From positions 1,178,001-1,242,000 of the forward strand of contig NZ_SHLC01000001.1 of assembly GCF_004217495.1 (NCBI RefSeq): a stretch of 64,000 bases of DNA, written 5' to 3'. Every line of letters begins with the position of its first letter. Position 1 is the stretch's first letter. Source of the DNA: Microterricola gilva. Lineage in GTDB: Bacteria > Actinomycetota > Actinomycetes > Actinomycetales > Microbacteriaceae. Positions 40,261 to 52,667 of this stretch are shown here, piece after piece. The notes under the pieces were generated by a model. The model searched no databases, was not told where the DNA came from, and saw nothing but the letters and a program-made list of their open reading frames with translations. The translations under genes and the position numbers were made by a program.

Positions 40261-40983
40261 CTACCTCGCCGTGCGCGCCGCGGCCTCGACAGCGGTGACC
40301 GCGGCCTCGACGCCGCCGCTCCACGGCGCGCCGTGACCTGGCAGCACCCACCGTGCGCCGGTGCCGAGGATGGCACGCAGCGAGGCGATCGCCTGCTCCG
40401 GTTCGTCGGTGAACGGCGCAGGCTGCGGCCCCGTCGTGCCTGTGAGAACATGGCGCGTCGTGAGGCCGTCGCCGACGAACACGGCGTCGGCGACGGGCAC
40501 GTACACGGCGATGCTGCCAGGGGAATGCCCAGGCAGTCCGATGATCTGGGGTGCCCCGGGGAGGTCGAGTGTCTCGCCGCCGTGGAGTTCGACGACCTCG
40601 GTGAGCCAGGTCGTCCGCATGCCGCCCTTCCTGAGCGCGTAGCCGAAGAAGCCCAACACCGGGCCGGGTTTCATCGGCTGTTTCGCGTTCGCAGGCTTGT
40701 CGCCGCCCTGCGCCCTGGCGGCATCGGCCGCGTGCACGAACACGGGCACGCCGTGGTCCCGCCGCAGCCGCTCGGCGAATCCGACATGGTCCGAATCGCC
40801 ATGGGTCAGGATCACGCCCCTGACGTCGTCCGGCGAGAGTCCCACGGAGCCGAGCTCGGCGAGCAGCTCATGCCAGTGACCGGGGAGCCCGGCATCGATC
40901 ACGGTCACACCATCGGCCGTGACGACGAGGTAGGCGGCGACGATGTCGTTGCCGATGCGGTGGAGGGAGGAGTTGAGCTTCAC
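40261..40983 (-). CDS. metallo-beta-lactamase-fold hydrolase
   Basis: 240 aa. Zinc motif LTHGDSDHVG (HxDxDH-like) near residue 60, then GHSPGSIAVY, VFVGDGLTTR and LPGHGAPWSGG supply the remaining ligands. Substrate unknown; relatives are lactonases, glyoxalases and thioesterases. GTG 40983 lies 7 nt after TATCAT on the minus strand, so it is leaderless. It is divergent from a TetR gene across a perfect palindrome, so it is very likely that regulator's target. Confidence 0.88.
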   Translation of the reverse strand: MKLNSSLHRIGNDIVAAYLVVTADGVTVIDAGLPGHWHELLAELGSVGLSPDDVRGVILTHGDSDHVGFAERLRRDHGVPVFVHAADAARAQGGDKPANAKQPMKPGPVLGFFGYALRKGGMRTTWLTEVVELHGGETLDLPGAPQIIGLPGHSPGSIAVYVPVADAVFVGDGLTTRHVLTGTTGPQPAPFTDEPEQAIASLRAILGTGARWVLPGHGAPWSGGVEAAVTAVEAAARTAR

Positions 40984-40986
40984 GAT

Positions 40987-41030
40987 GGCTATGATAATTA
41001 GCCATGATGGCTAAAGTCAATAGCTATACT
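40987..41030. promoter_or_regulatory. TetR operator and two leaderless -10 boxes
   Basis: A perfect 17-bp palindrome TTAGCCA-TGA-TGGCTAA (40998-41014) lies between the two starts. GGCTA at 40987-40991 pairs with TAGCC at 40999-41003 as a second, overlapping arrangement. -10 boxes flank it: TATCAT (minus, 40996-40991) and TATACT (41025-41030), 7 and 6 nt from GTG 40983 and ATG 41037. A bound dimer would cover the -35/-10 space of both genes. Confidence 0.7.
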
Positions 41031-41036
41031 GGGTGC

Positions 41037-41600
41037 ATGCCGACACCGGACAGGACCTCTCTCGACGCGATCGTCGACGCGGCGCGTGAGCTGCTCGAAC
41101 TCGACGGACTCGCGGCGCTGACCATGCAGGCCGTTGCGCTGCGCGTCGGCGTGCGAGCGCCGTCCCTGTACAAGCGCGTGCAGAGCCGGGACGATCTGAT
41201 CCAGCTCGTGGCCGAGGCGAGCCTGACGGAGCTCGCCGAGCGCCTGAAATCCGCGCAGACGCCGGCGGATCTCGCGAACCGTTTCCGCGCATTCGGCCAC
41301 GAACGGCCGGCCGCATTCCAGCTGATCATGACGCCGGCGGCGGGGATCCCTGTCGCCCGCCCGGAGTTCGGTGCCGCGGCGAGCGAGCCCGTCCTCGAGC
41401 TCGCGGCCGAGCTGGCGGGCCCGGATCGCGCACTCGAGGCTGCCCGCACGCTGACCGCGTGGGCAGCCGGCTTCGTCAGCATGGAGCTGAACGGGAGCTT
41501 CAGGCTCGGCGGCGACGTCGACCGTGCCTGGGAGTTCGGCGCGGCCGCAATCGTCGAGGCGATCAGAGCAACGCGGTCGGACTCGCTGTCGATCGCGTGA
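41037..41600 (+). CDS. TetR/AcrR family regulator
   Basis: 187 aa. N-terminal helix-turn-helix AARELLELDGLAALTMQAVALRVGVRAPSLYKRVQSRDDL (residues ~13-52), then a C-terminal ligand/dimer domain similar to the WHG (TetR_C_33) type. ATG 41037 is favoured by the TATACT -10 at 6 nt; an earlier in-frame ATG at 41004 lies inside the operator. Probably autoregulates and represses the divergent MBL hydrolase. Its stop directly abuts the convergent ybaK stop. Confidence 0.88.
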   Translation: MPTPDRTSLDAIVDAARELLELDGLAALTMQAVALRVGVRAPSLYKRVQSRDDLIQLVAEASLTELAERLKSAQTPADLANRFRAFGHERPAAFQLIMTPAAGIPVARPEFGAAASEPVLELAAELAGPDRALEAARTLTAWAAGFVSMELNGSFRLGGDVDRAWEFGAAAIVEAIRATRSDSLSIA

Positions 41601-42098
41601 TCACTGCCGCCCGATCGGGGCGAAGCTGCCGGCCGTGACGGAGGCAAGGGCGTCCGGGCTGAGCTCGATGTCGAATCCGCGCCGACCGCCGGAGACGAAC
41701 ACGGTGTCGAAAAGGATCGCGCTCTCGTCGATCACGGTCGTGTGCGCGGTCTTCTGGCCGATCGGGCTGATCCCGCCGACGACGTAGCCGGTCTTGCGTT
41801 CCGCGAGCTTCGGGTCGGCCATCACGGCCTTCTTCGCCCCGACCGCAGCGGCGAGGGCTTTGAGGTCGAGTGTGCCCGTCACGGGAACGATGCCGACGAC
41901 GAGCTGGCCGTCGGCATCCGCCAGCAGCGTCTTGAACACGCGGTCGGGGTCGAGCTCGAGCTTCTCGGCGGCCTCGAGGCCGAAGTTCGTCGCGCCGGCG
42001 TCGTGCTGGTAGAGGTGCGGGGTGAACGCGATGCCTGCAGTCGTCAGCGCGACGGTGGCCGGAGTGCCTGCGCCGTGCTCATTCGTCTTCTTGGCCAC
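41601..42098 (-). CDS. Cys-tRNA(Pro)/aminoacyl-tRNA deacylase of the YbaK/EbsC family
   Basis: 165 aa. Hydrolyses mischarged Cys-tRNA(Pro) (YbaK type). Motifs: AAEKLELDPDRVFKTLLADADGQLVVGIVPVTGTLDLKAL with the conserved Lys, AVGAKKAVMADP, and GYVVGGISPIGQKTAHTTVIDES. GTG 42098 has AAGGGAA upstream. It lies 27 bp after glgX and reads the same way. Confidence 0.9.
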   Translation of the reverse strand: MAKKTNEHGAGTPATVALTTAGIAFTPHLYQHDAGATNFGLEAAEKLELDPDRVFKTLLADADGQLVVGIVPVTGTLDLKALAAAVGAKKAVMADPKLAERKTGYVVGGISPIGQKTAHTTVIDESAILFDTVFVSGGRRGFDIELSPDALASVTAGSFAPIGRQ

Positions 42099-42125
42099 GG
42101 TGATTCCCTTCGCGTTGTCAGCGGT

Positions 42126-44177
<2,052 letters not shown>

Positions 44178-44183
44178 GCGTTC

Positions 44184-44190
44184 TACAGTA
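44184..44190. promoter_or_regulatory. overlapping face-to-face -10 boxes of glgX and csd
   Basis: The 7-mer TACAGTA contains TACAGT (44184-44189), 7 nt before ATG 44197 on the plus strand. It also contains TACTGT (44190-44185 on the minus strand), 7 nt before ATG 44177. The two polymerases would melt the same DNA, so firing of one promoter should exclude the other. Confidence 0.6.
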
Positions 44191-44196
44191 GTGAGT

Positions 44197-45411
44197 ATGG
44201 CTGTGTACCTGGATCACGCGGCGACGACACCGATGCTGCCTGTCGCCATTGCGGCGTACACGCAGGCGATGAGCGTCGTGGGCAATCCGGCGTCGATCCA
44301 TTCCGTCGGTCAGAACGCCAAGCGGATGCTGGAGGAGGCACGGGAGCAGGTCGCGGCGACCCTCGGCTGCGAGGCCATCGAGGTCGTCCTCACCGGTGGG
44401 GGCACCGAAGCGGTCAATCTCGGTATCAAGGGTCTCTTCTGGGCGCGCCCCGGGCGCCGCATCCTCGTCGCGGGCGGCGAGCACCACGCCACGATCGACA
44501 CCGTCGAGTGGCTTGCGGCCCACGAGGGCGCCGTGATCGAGTGGCTGCCGCTTGACGAGTTCGGCCGACTCCGGATGCCGGAGCTGGAACGGGCGCTCGC
44601 CGACGACCCAGGCGATATCGCCCTCGTCACGGTGCTGATGGCCAACAATGAGGTCGGGACCGTGCAGCCGATCACCGAGATCTCGGCCGCCGCCGCCCGC
44701 GCCGGCGTCCCGCTGCACGTTGACGCCATCGCCGCATACGGGCAGCTGCCGATCGACTTCGCCGCGATCCGCGCGGACTCCGGCTCCGTCGGAGGATCCG
44801 GGCTCGTCGCGCTCAGCGTGTCCGCCCACAAGATCGGCGGGCCCGTCGGCATCGGCGCCCTCGTGCTCAGCCGCAGCGCGAAGATCGAGGCACTGATCCA
44901 CGGCGGCGGGCAACAGCGCCAGGTGCGCTCCGGCACCCAGGATGTCGCGGCCGCCGTGTCTTTCGCCGCTGCGGCGGGCGCGGTGCAGGCGGCGCTGCCG
45001 GAGGAGACGGCGCGCATGGCCGTGCTCCGCGACCGCCTGATCGCGGGCACGATCGCCGCCGTTCCTGAGGCCGTGCTGAACGGCGCGCCGCCGGCAGACG
45101 ATGATCGCCTGCCAGGCAACGCCCACTTCAGCTTCGCCGGATGCGAGGGCGACTCGTTGCTGTTCCTGCTCGACATGGCCGGCGTCGCCGTGTCGACCGG
45201 ATCGGCCTGCCAGGCCGGCATCCCCGAGCCATCGCACGTGTTGGTCGCCATGGGGCGCAGCGTCGACGAGGCAAGGGGCGCCCTGCGCGTGACCCTCGGG
45301 CACGGCTCGACGGATGCCGACGTCGACGCCTTCCTCGCCGCGCTCCCCGGCGCGTACGCCCAGGCCGTGAGTGCCGGCCACGCCGACCGCGCGACGAGCT
45401 TCGACCGCTGA
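44197..45411 (+). CDS. cysteine desulfurase (NifS/IscS family)
   Basis: 404 aa. PLP enzyme taking sulfur from cysteine. N-terminus [22 protein letters not shown] lysine in [12 protein letters not shown] (Lys212) and persulfide Cys in GSACQAG (Cys338). ATG 44197 is set by its leaderless -10. The next gene is mnmA, 47 bp downstream, so it most likely feeds tRNA thiolation. Confidence 0.94.
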   Translation: MAVYLDHAATTPMLPVAIAAYTQAMSVVGNPASIHSVGQNAKRMLEEAREQVAATLGCEAIEVVLTGGGTEAVNLGIKGLFWARPGRRILVAGGEHHATIDTVEWLAAHEGAVIEWLPLDEFGRLRMPELERALADDPGDIALVTVLMANNEVGTVQPITEISAAAARAGVPLHVDAIAAYGQLPIDFAAIRADSGSVGGSGLVALSVSAHKIGGPVGIGALVLSRSAKIEALIHGGGQQRQVRSGTQDVAAAVSFAAAAGAVQAALPEETARMAVLRDRLIAGTIAAVPEAVLNGAPPADDDRLPGNAHFSFAGCEGDSLLFLLDMAGVAVSTGSACQAGIPEPSHVLVAMGRSVDEARGALRVTLGHGSTDADVDAFLAALPGAYAQAVSAGHADRATSFDR

Positions 45412-45446
45412 GTCGGCCGCCAGAGGTTCACTCAGCAAGGCCCGTT

Positions 45447-45452
45447 TACACT
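45447..45452 (+). promoter_or_regulatory. -10 element TACACT for leaderless mnmA
   Basis: TACACT ends 6 nt before ATG 45459, giving mnmA its own leaderless transcript in addition to any read-through from csd. Confidence 0.6.
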
Positions 45453-45458
45453 GGAACC

Positions 45459-46565
45459 ATGAAGGTTCTGGCGGCAATGAGCGGTGGCGTTGACTCGGCG
45501 GTGGCTGCGGCCCGTGCCGTCGAGGCAGGGCATGAGGTCGTCGGCGTGCACCTCGCGCTCAGCCGCATGCCCGGAACACTGCGCACCGGCGCCCGCGGCT
45601 GCTGCACGATCGAAGACTCGATGGACGCCCAGCGCGCCGCGAACATGATCGGCATCCCGTACTACGTGTGGGACTTTTCCGAGCGTTTCAAGGCCGATGT
45701 CGTCGACGACTTCGTCGCAGAGTACTCGGCCGGCCGCACCCCGAACCCCTGCATGCGCTGCAACGAGCGGATCAAGTTCGCCGCGCTGCTCGAGAAGGCG
45801 ATCGCACTCGGCTTCGACGCGGTGTGCACCGGCCACTACGCCAGCATCGTGCTCGATGAGAACGGCAACAAGGAACTGCACCGGGCGAGCGCCTGGGCGA
45901 AGGACCAGTCCTACGTGCTCGGTGTGCTCACCGCCGAGCAGCTCGAACACGCCTACTTCCCGCTCGGCGACACCCCCTCCAAGGCGGAGGTGCGTGCAGA
46001 GGCGGCCGAGCGCGGCTTCAGCGTCGCATCCAAGCCGGACAGCCACGACATCTGCTTCATCCCCGACGGCGACACCCGCGGCTGGCTCGCCGATCGCGTC
46101 GGTGCCGAGACCGGCGACATCCTCGACCGCAACGGCGACGTCATCGGCAGCCACGAGGGTGCTCACGCCTTCACCGTCGGCCAGCGCCGTGGCCTCCGCC
46201 TCGGCATGCCCGCGGATGACGGCAAGCCCCGTTTCGTGCTCGAGGTGCGTCCGAAGGACAACACCGTCGTCGTCGGCCCCAAGGAGGCACTGGCGATCGC
46301 CGAGATCGCCGGCAGCCGTTTCACCTGGGCCGGCCAGCCGCAGGCGAACCCCGAGGTTCCGTTCGACGTCGAGGTGCAGATCCGTGCGCACGCCGACCCC
46401 GTTCCTGCCGTTGCCGTGCTGCGGGACGGCGAGCTCGTGATCACGCCGGAGACGCCCCTCGACGGTGTCGCCCCCGGCCAGACCGCCGTGATCTACGTCG
46501 GCACCCGCGTGCTCGGCCAGACCACGATCGACCGCACGGTCAGCGCCGTCCCCGTCAGCGCCTAG
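45459..46565 (+). CDS. mnmA: tRNA-specific 2-thiouridylase MnmA
   Basis: 368 aa. Thiolates U34 of Lys, Glu and Gln tRNAs. PP-loop SGGVDS at residues 8-13; catalytic cysteines in [12 protein letters not shown] and [11 protein letters not shown]; tRNA-binding ATGHYA-like stretch CTGHYASI. C-terminal beta-barrel ends [12 protein letters not shown]. Earlier in-frame ATGs lie in csd and lack homology. Leaderless start. Confidence 0.97.
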   Translation: MKVLAAMSGGVDSAVAAARAVEAGHEVVGVHLALSRMPGTLRTGARGCCTIEDSMDAQRAANMIGIPYYVWDFSERFKADVVDDFVAEYSAGRTPNPCMRCNERIKFAALLEKAIALGFDAVCTGHYASIVLDENGNKELHRASAWAKDQSYVLGVLTAEQLEHAYFPLGDTPSKAEVRAEAAERGFSVASKPDSHDICFIPDGDTRGWLADRVGAETGDILDRNGDVIGSHEGAHAFTVGQRRGLRLGMPADDGKPRFVLEVRPKDNTVVVGPKEALAIAEIAGSRFTWAGQPQANPEVPFDVEVQIRAHADPVPAVAVLRDGELVITPETPLDGVAPGQTAVIYVGTRVLGQTTIDRTVSAVPVSA

Positions 46566-46596
46566 CGCGCCCTCGCCCCGCGTCGGCGCCTACTCG

Positions 46597-48894
<2,298 letters not shown>

Positions 48895-48935
48895 CGGAAT
48901 ATAGGACGGCGGGCAAATTACCCGCGAATGCGGGG

Positions 48936-48941
48936 TATTAT
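48936..48941 (+). promoter_or_regulatory. -10 element TATTAT, probable promoter of the DUF1023 gene
   Basis: TATTAT is the best -10 in the 48895-49077 gap. Just upstream GCGGG (48909-48913) and CCCGC (48921-48925) form a small inverted repeat, possibly the end of ligA transcription or an operator. The leader would be about 130-140 nt and includes a 32-codon ORF. Confidence 0.45.
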
Positions 48942-48972
48942 CTCTGGTGCGCGCGGGGTGACCGTGGCTACG

Positions 48973-49071
48973 ATGAGCTTTGTGCGGTTGCACGCGCGAA
49001 ATGCCCCCTACGGCATCGCGGCTCCGGCTGGAGTGTTCGTGGGGGTACTGCGTCAAGAGAACACACGCTGA
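48973..49071 (+). CDS. possible 32-codon leader ORF
   Basis: ATG 48973 opens a short frame (MSFVRLHARNAPYGIAAP...) ending TGA 49069-49071, just ahead of the DUF1023 gene and in its frame. It could be a leader peptide or an N-terminal part of the larger protein separated by one stop. No homology is recognised and no clear ribosome binding site is seen. Confidence 0.2.
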   Translation: MSFVRLHARNAPYGIAAPAGVFVGVLRQENTR

Positions 49072-49086
49072 GGGGACTTGCCGGGC

Positions 49087-50469
49087 ATGCTCGCCGACGT
49101 CACGTTCATGGTCTCGGCCAGTGTCGCCCTCACGGGCGTGGCCGAGAGTTTTGTGGCGCACGAGATCTTTGCGGGCGAACGCTACGCCGCCTCCGGTCTG
49201 GAGCTCGGCCCCCCATCCACAAACGCCATCGGGCCGGACGCGGTGACCCGTGACGCCGACTCCATCACAACGATGGTGCTCGATGAGGCGAGCATGCAAC
49301 GCGTCGGTGGGATCTCGCTGTTGCGCGGCCTCTCGGCCCTGAGCCCGCGCGAAATCGTCAACTATGTGCAGCAGAACGTCGTCCAGCTGGACGCCGTGCG
49401 CGACGCGCGCATCGCACCGGCCGAGATCAGCGCGTGGTGGGCGGCGGTGCCGTCCGCCGCACGGAAGGCCATGGCCGAGAGCGTCCCGCAGGTGCTCGGT
49501 TCCCTCGACGGCGTTCCAGCCGCGGTGCGCGGGCCGGCGAATGAGGATGCCCTGGAGCGGGCCGTTGAGGGCAACCGCGAGCGGGCGGCATCCGGCATCG
49601 GGAAGGGCGAACGTCGCAAGCTCGGCCAGCAGCAGCGGATGCTCGAGGCGGTCGCGTCTGCACTCACGAGCAAGCCGGGGGAGCCGGAGCGCACGCTGCT
49701 GGAGTTCGACGAGCGCGGCTCGGGGCGGGCCGTCATCGTGATCGGCGACCTCGACAATGCCGACTACGTGAGCTACCTCGTGCCCGGCATGTACTTCTCG
49801 GTGCAGCAGCAGATCCTGGACTGGACGGATACGGCTGCGACGCTGGCGGTCACGCAGCAGCAGTGGCTGCAGGACGTGCCAGAGGGCTTGTCGCCTCCGC
49901 GCGTCGCGACGATCGCGTGGCTGGGCTACCAGACACCCGATCTGCTCAACGTCGGCGGCCTCGAACTCGCCCAGAGCGGCGCGGACGCGCTCGAACAGTC
50001 GTGGCAGGGGATCCGCGCGACGCGCGGTGACCATCAGCCGTATCTGGCCGTGCTCGCCCACTCCTACGGCTCGACGGCCGCGATGATTGCGTTGCAACGT
50101 CACAACGAACAGATCGACGCGCTTGCGCTGATCGGCTCGCCGGGAAGCGCCAGCCAGACCGCGCGCGATCTCGGCGTCGCCGATGACCAGGTCTACGTCG
50201 GCGAGGCCAGCTGGGACCCGATCGTCGACACCGCCTTCTACGGCAGCGACCCCGGCTCGGAGTCCTTCGGCGCGAGGCGGATCGGCGTCGGCGGTGGCGT
50301 CGACCCGCTCACGAAGAAGACACTGGGCGGTTCCGTCGGTCACAATGCCTACTTCGCCGCAGGCAGCGAGTCGCTGCGCAACCTCGCGCTGATCGGGATC
50401 GGGCGGGGAACCTGGGTCACGGATGCCGACGGCGCCGCCGCGGGGACGAGCCTCGCCCAGGCGCGCTAA
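49087..50469 (+). CDS. DUF1023 alpha/beta hydrolase
   Basis: 460 aa. An N-terminal helical region is followed by an alpha/beta-hydrolase domain with LLEFDERGSGRAVIVIGDLDNADYVSYLVPGM, the nucleophile elbow LAHSYGSTAAMIAL and the His region VGHNAYF, typical of the actinobacterial DUF1023 family. Substrate unknown. Start: ATG 49087 with GAGGGG 11 nt upstream; TTG 49078 is possible but too close to that site. N-terminal FMVSASVALTGVAESF is weakly hydrophobic. Confidence 0.85.
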   Translation: MLADVTFMVSASVALTGVAESFVAHEIFAGERYAASGLELGPPSTNAIGPDAVTRDADSITTMVLDEASMQRVGGISLLRGLSALSPREIVNYVQQNVVQLDAVRDARIAPAEISAWWAAVPSAARKAMAESVPQVLGSLDGVPAAVRGPANEDALERAVEGNRERAASGIGKGERRKLGQQQRMLEAVASALTSKPGEPERTLLEFDERGSGRAVIVIGDLDNADYVSYLVPGMYFSVQQQILDWTDTAATLAVTQQQWLQDVPEGLSPPRVATIAWLGYQTPDLLNVGGLELAQSGADALEQSWQGIRATRGDHQPYLAVLAHSYGSTAAMIALQRHNEQIDALALIGSPGSASQTARDLGVADDQVYVGEASWDPIVDTAFYGSDPGSESFGARRIGVGGGVDPLTKKTLGGSVGHNAYFAAGSESLRNLALIGIGRGTWVTDADGAAAGTSLAQAR

Positions 50470-50472
50470 CGT
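50467..50472 (+). promoter_or_regulatory. -10 element TAACGT for the leaderless phosphoesterase gene
   Basis: TAACGT ends 6 nt before ATG 50479 and includes the stop codon TAA of the DUF1023 gene. Confidence 0.5.
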
Positions 50473-50478
50473 GGGCGG

Positions 50479-52245
50479 ATGAGCAGCACGAAGCCGAATC
50501 ACCCTGCCAACGAGGAGCCGGACGCCCAGGAACCGGCCGGCACGACGCGCAGGCGCTTCCTGCAGGCATCGGGCATCGCCGCGGCCGGAGTCGTCGTCGG
50601 CGGAGCGGCCGGCGGCGCGATCGGGGCGTCCATCGGGCACGCGCTCGGAGCGTCAGATGAGCGCGATGAGCTCGGCGCGCTCAACCCCCGCAGCATGCCG
50701 GGTTTCGACCACCTGATCGTGGTGATGGGGGAGAACCGCTCGTTCGACAACCTGCTCGGCTACCTCTACGACAAGGAGACGCTGCCGAAGGGGCAGCGCT
50801 TCGACGGCCTGGCCTTCGGCGACTATGCGAACACCGCCCCGGACGGAACCGTCATCCCCGCGCACGTCTACACCGGCAGCACAGACGAGATCATGGGCTC
50901 GCCGTCGCCGGACCCCGGCGAGGAATACCCGCACGTCAACACCCAGCTGTTCGACCGCATCGATCCGGCAGGCAACTCCGAGCTCTCGGTGGGCGAGATG
51001 ACGGCGCCGTACAACGCGCCCGCGGCCGGCGCGAAGGCCGGAATGGATGGCTTCGTCACGGACTACGACGTCAACTACCGCCGGCTGCGCAAGGGCAAGG
51101 CGCCGTCATCCGATGAGCTTGCAACCATCATGGGATCGTTCAGCCCCGAGATGCTGCCCGTGCTGAGCACGCTGGCACAGAACTTCGCCGTCTACGACAA
51201 CTGGTACTGCGCCGTGCCATCGCAGACGTTCTGCAACCGCTCCTTCTTCCACGCCTCCACCTCGCACGGCTTCGTCACGAACAAGGAGGGCGGCGGCTAC
51301 AACAAGTGGATCGACGCCCCTGCGGCGCCGACGATCTTCAATCGGCTCCAGGAGGCCGGCGTCAACTGGCGGATCTACTTCGACGCCATGCAGCTCGTCT
51401 CCTTCACCGGGGTGCTGCACGCTCCGGTGCTCGAGAAGTACTGGAAGACCGGGCACTTCGCCACCATGGAGGACTTCTACGCCGACGTGAAGAACGGGAA
51501 GCTCCCCGCCTACGCCTTCGTCGAGCCGCGCATGGTCTACAACCACAACGACTTCCACCCGCCATTCGGCACACTGCGGGAGAGCGACGTCGACGGCGAG
51601 GAGGTGATCGACAGCGCCATCTCCGATGTGCGTGCAGGGGAGGCGCTCATCCACCAGATTTACTCGGCGGTACGAGACAGCGCCAGCCCGAGCGGGTCGA
51701 ACGCGATGAACACGATGCTCTTCATCACCTTCGACGAGCATGGAGGAACATACGACCACGTGGCACCGCCCAAGGCCACCAAGCCCGGCGATGCCGGCGC
51801 GGGCGAGATGGGCTTCGAGTTCGACCGCCTGGGATGCCGGGTGCCCGCGATCGCGATCTCGGCATACACGCGGGCCGGCACCGTCATCAACGACGAGATG
51901 CACCACGGATCGCTGAGCGCGACGCTGGCTCGCGTGCACGGGCTAAAGCCGCTGAACGAGCGAGACGCAACGGCGAACACCATGTTCAACGCGGTGAACC
52001 TCACGACGCCGAGGCAGCCGGTGAGCTGGCCGCACACGACGCCGCAGTACATCCCGCCGAACCCGCAGGCCGAAGCGCCGCACCCGGCCAACGCGAGCAA
52101 GGACAAGCCGCTCAGCCCTCCCGGCCGCGGCCTGCTCGGTCTCCTCCTCGCGAAGTACGCGCCTCCAGGCACGCCGGTTCCTGAGACCTACGGCGAGGCT
52201 TACGAGCGCCTCGAGGAGCACGGCAGCGGGCTCTTCGGGGCCTAG
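50479..52245 (+). CDS. Tat-exported phosphoesterase (phospholipase C / acid phosphatase family)
   Basis: 588 aa. Twin-arginine signal TTRRRFLQASG (residues ~22-32) and a hydrophobic stretch to ~55, so exported folded. Phosphoesterase family (PF04185) motifs: FDHLIVVMGENRSFDNLLGYL, CNRSFFHASTSHGFV, FITFDEHGGTYDHV and MHHGSLSATLARVHGL. Substrate may be phospholipid or another phosphodiester or phosphomonoester. Confidence 0.9.
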   Translation: MSSTKPNHPANEEPDAQEPAGTTRRRFLQASGIAAAGVVVGGAAGGAIGASIGHALGASDERDELGALNPRSMPGFDHLIVVMGENRSFDNLLGYLYDKETLPKGQRFDGLAFGDYANTAPDGTVIPAHVYTGSTDEIMGSPSPDPGEEYPHVNTQLFDRIDPAGNSELSVGEMTAPYNAPAAGAKAGMDGFVTDYDVNYRRLRKGKAPSSDELATIMGSFSPEMLPVLSTLAQNFAVYDNWYCAVPSQTFCNRSFFHASTSHGFVTNKEGGGYNKWIDAPAAPTIFNRLQEAGVNWRIYFDAMQLVSFTGVLHAPVLEKYWKTGHFATMEDFYADVKNGKLPAYAFVEPRMVYNHNDFHPPFGTLRESDVDGEEVIDSAISDVRAGEALIHQIYSAVRDSASPSGSNAMNTMLFITFDEHGGTYDHVAPPKATKPGDAGAGEMGFEFDRLGCRVPAIAISAYTRAGTVINDEMHHGSLSATLARVHGLKPLNERDATANTMFNAVNLTTPRQPVSWPHTTPQYIPPNPQAEAPHPANASKDKPLSPPGRGLLGLLLAKYAPPGTPVPETYGEAYERLEEHGSGLFGA

Positions 52246-52268
52246 CAGCGCCGACTCCGGCATCAAAG

Positions 52269-52274
52269 TAGGAT
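52269..52274 (+). promoter_or_regulatory. -10 element TAGGAT, probable gatCAB promoter
   Basis: TAGGAT lies ~94 bp before gatC, so in contrast to most genes here the gatCAB mRNA would have a leader of ~87 nt, largely made of tandem repeats, with GGAGA ahead of ATG 52368. Confidence 0.5.
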
Positions 52275-52294
52275 TGTTCGGAACGCTCCGACGA

Positions 52295-52359
52295 ACGAGC
52301 GAACCCCACGAGCGAAGCCCATGAGCGAAGCCCATGAGCGAACCCCACGATCGACACAC
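52295..52359 (+). repeat. 13-bp tandem repeats in the gatC leader
   Basis: Four units: ACGAGCGAACCCC (52295-52307), ACGAGCGAAGCCC, ATGAGCGAAGCCC and ATGAGCGAACCCC (52334-52346), with a degraded fifth (52347-52359). They end 8 bp before the gatC start. Units differ only at two positions. Confidence 0.9.
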
Positions 52360-52367
52360 GGAGACCC

Positions 52368-52667
52368 ATGTCCGGAATCAGCGCAGAGCAGGTTGCACAC
52401 CTCGCTCAGCTCGCCCGCATCGACCTGAGCCCAGAAGAGATTCTGAGCCTCACCACCGAACTCGACCAGATCGTCGACTCGGTCGCCAAGGTGACCGCCG
52501 TCGCAACGCCCGACGTCCCGGCGACCAGCCACCCGATCCCGCTGCAGAACGTGTTCCGCCCCGATGTGGTCGGTGAGACCCTCACGCTGGAGCAGGCGCT
52601 GCAGAACGCGCCGGCCCACGACGGCTCGCGGTTCAAGGTTTCGGCAATCCTGGGAGAAGAGCAGTGA
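52368..52667 (+). CDS. gatC: aspartyl/glutamyl-tRNA amidotransferase subunit C
   Basis: 99 aa. GatC bridges GatA and Gat[23 protein letters not shown] and the C-terminal [11 protein letters not shown] (usual end: ...VPRIL/ VP.vl) fit the family. ATG 52368 has GGAGA upstream. Overlaps gatA by GTGA. Confidence 0.95.
   Translation: MSGISAEQVAHLAQLARIDLSPEEILSLTTELDQIVDSVAKVTAVATPDVPATSHPIPLQNVFRPDVVGETLTLEQALQNAPAHDGSRFKVSAILGEEQ

Noticed and set aside
41004-41036. Earlier ATG (41004) as TetR start
   Set aside because: It lies inside the operator palindrome and upstream of the -10. The leaderless ATG 41037 gives the normal family N-terminus.
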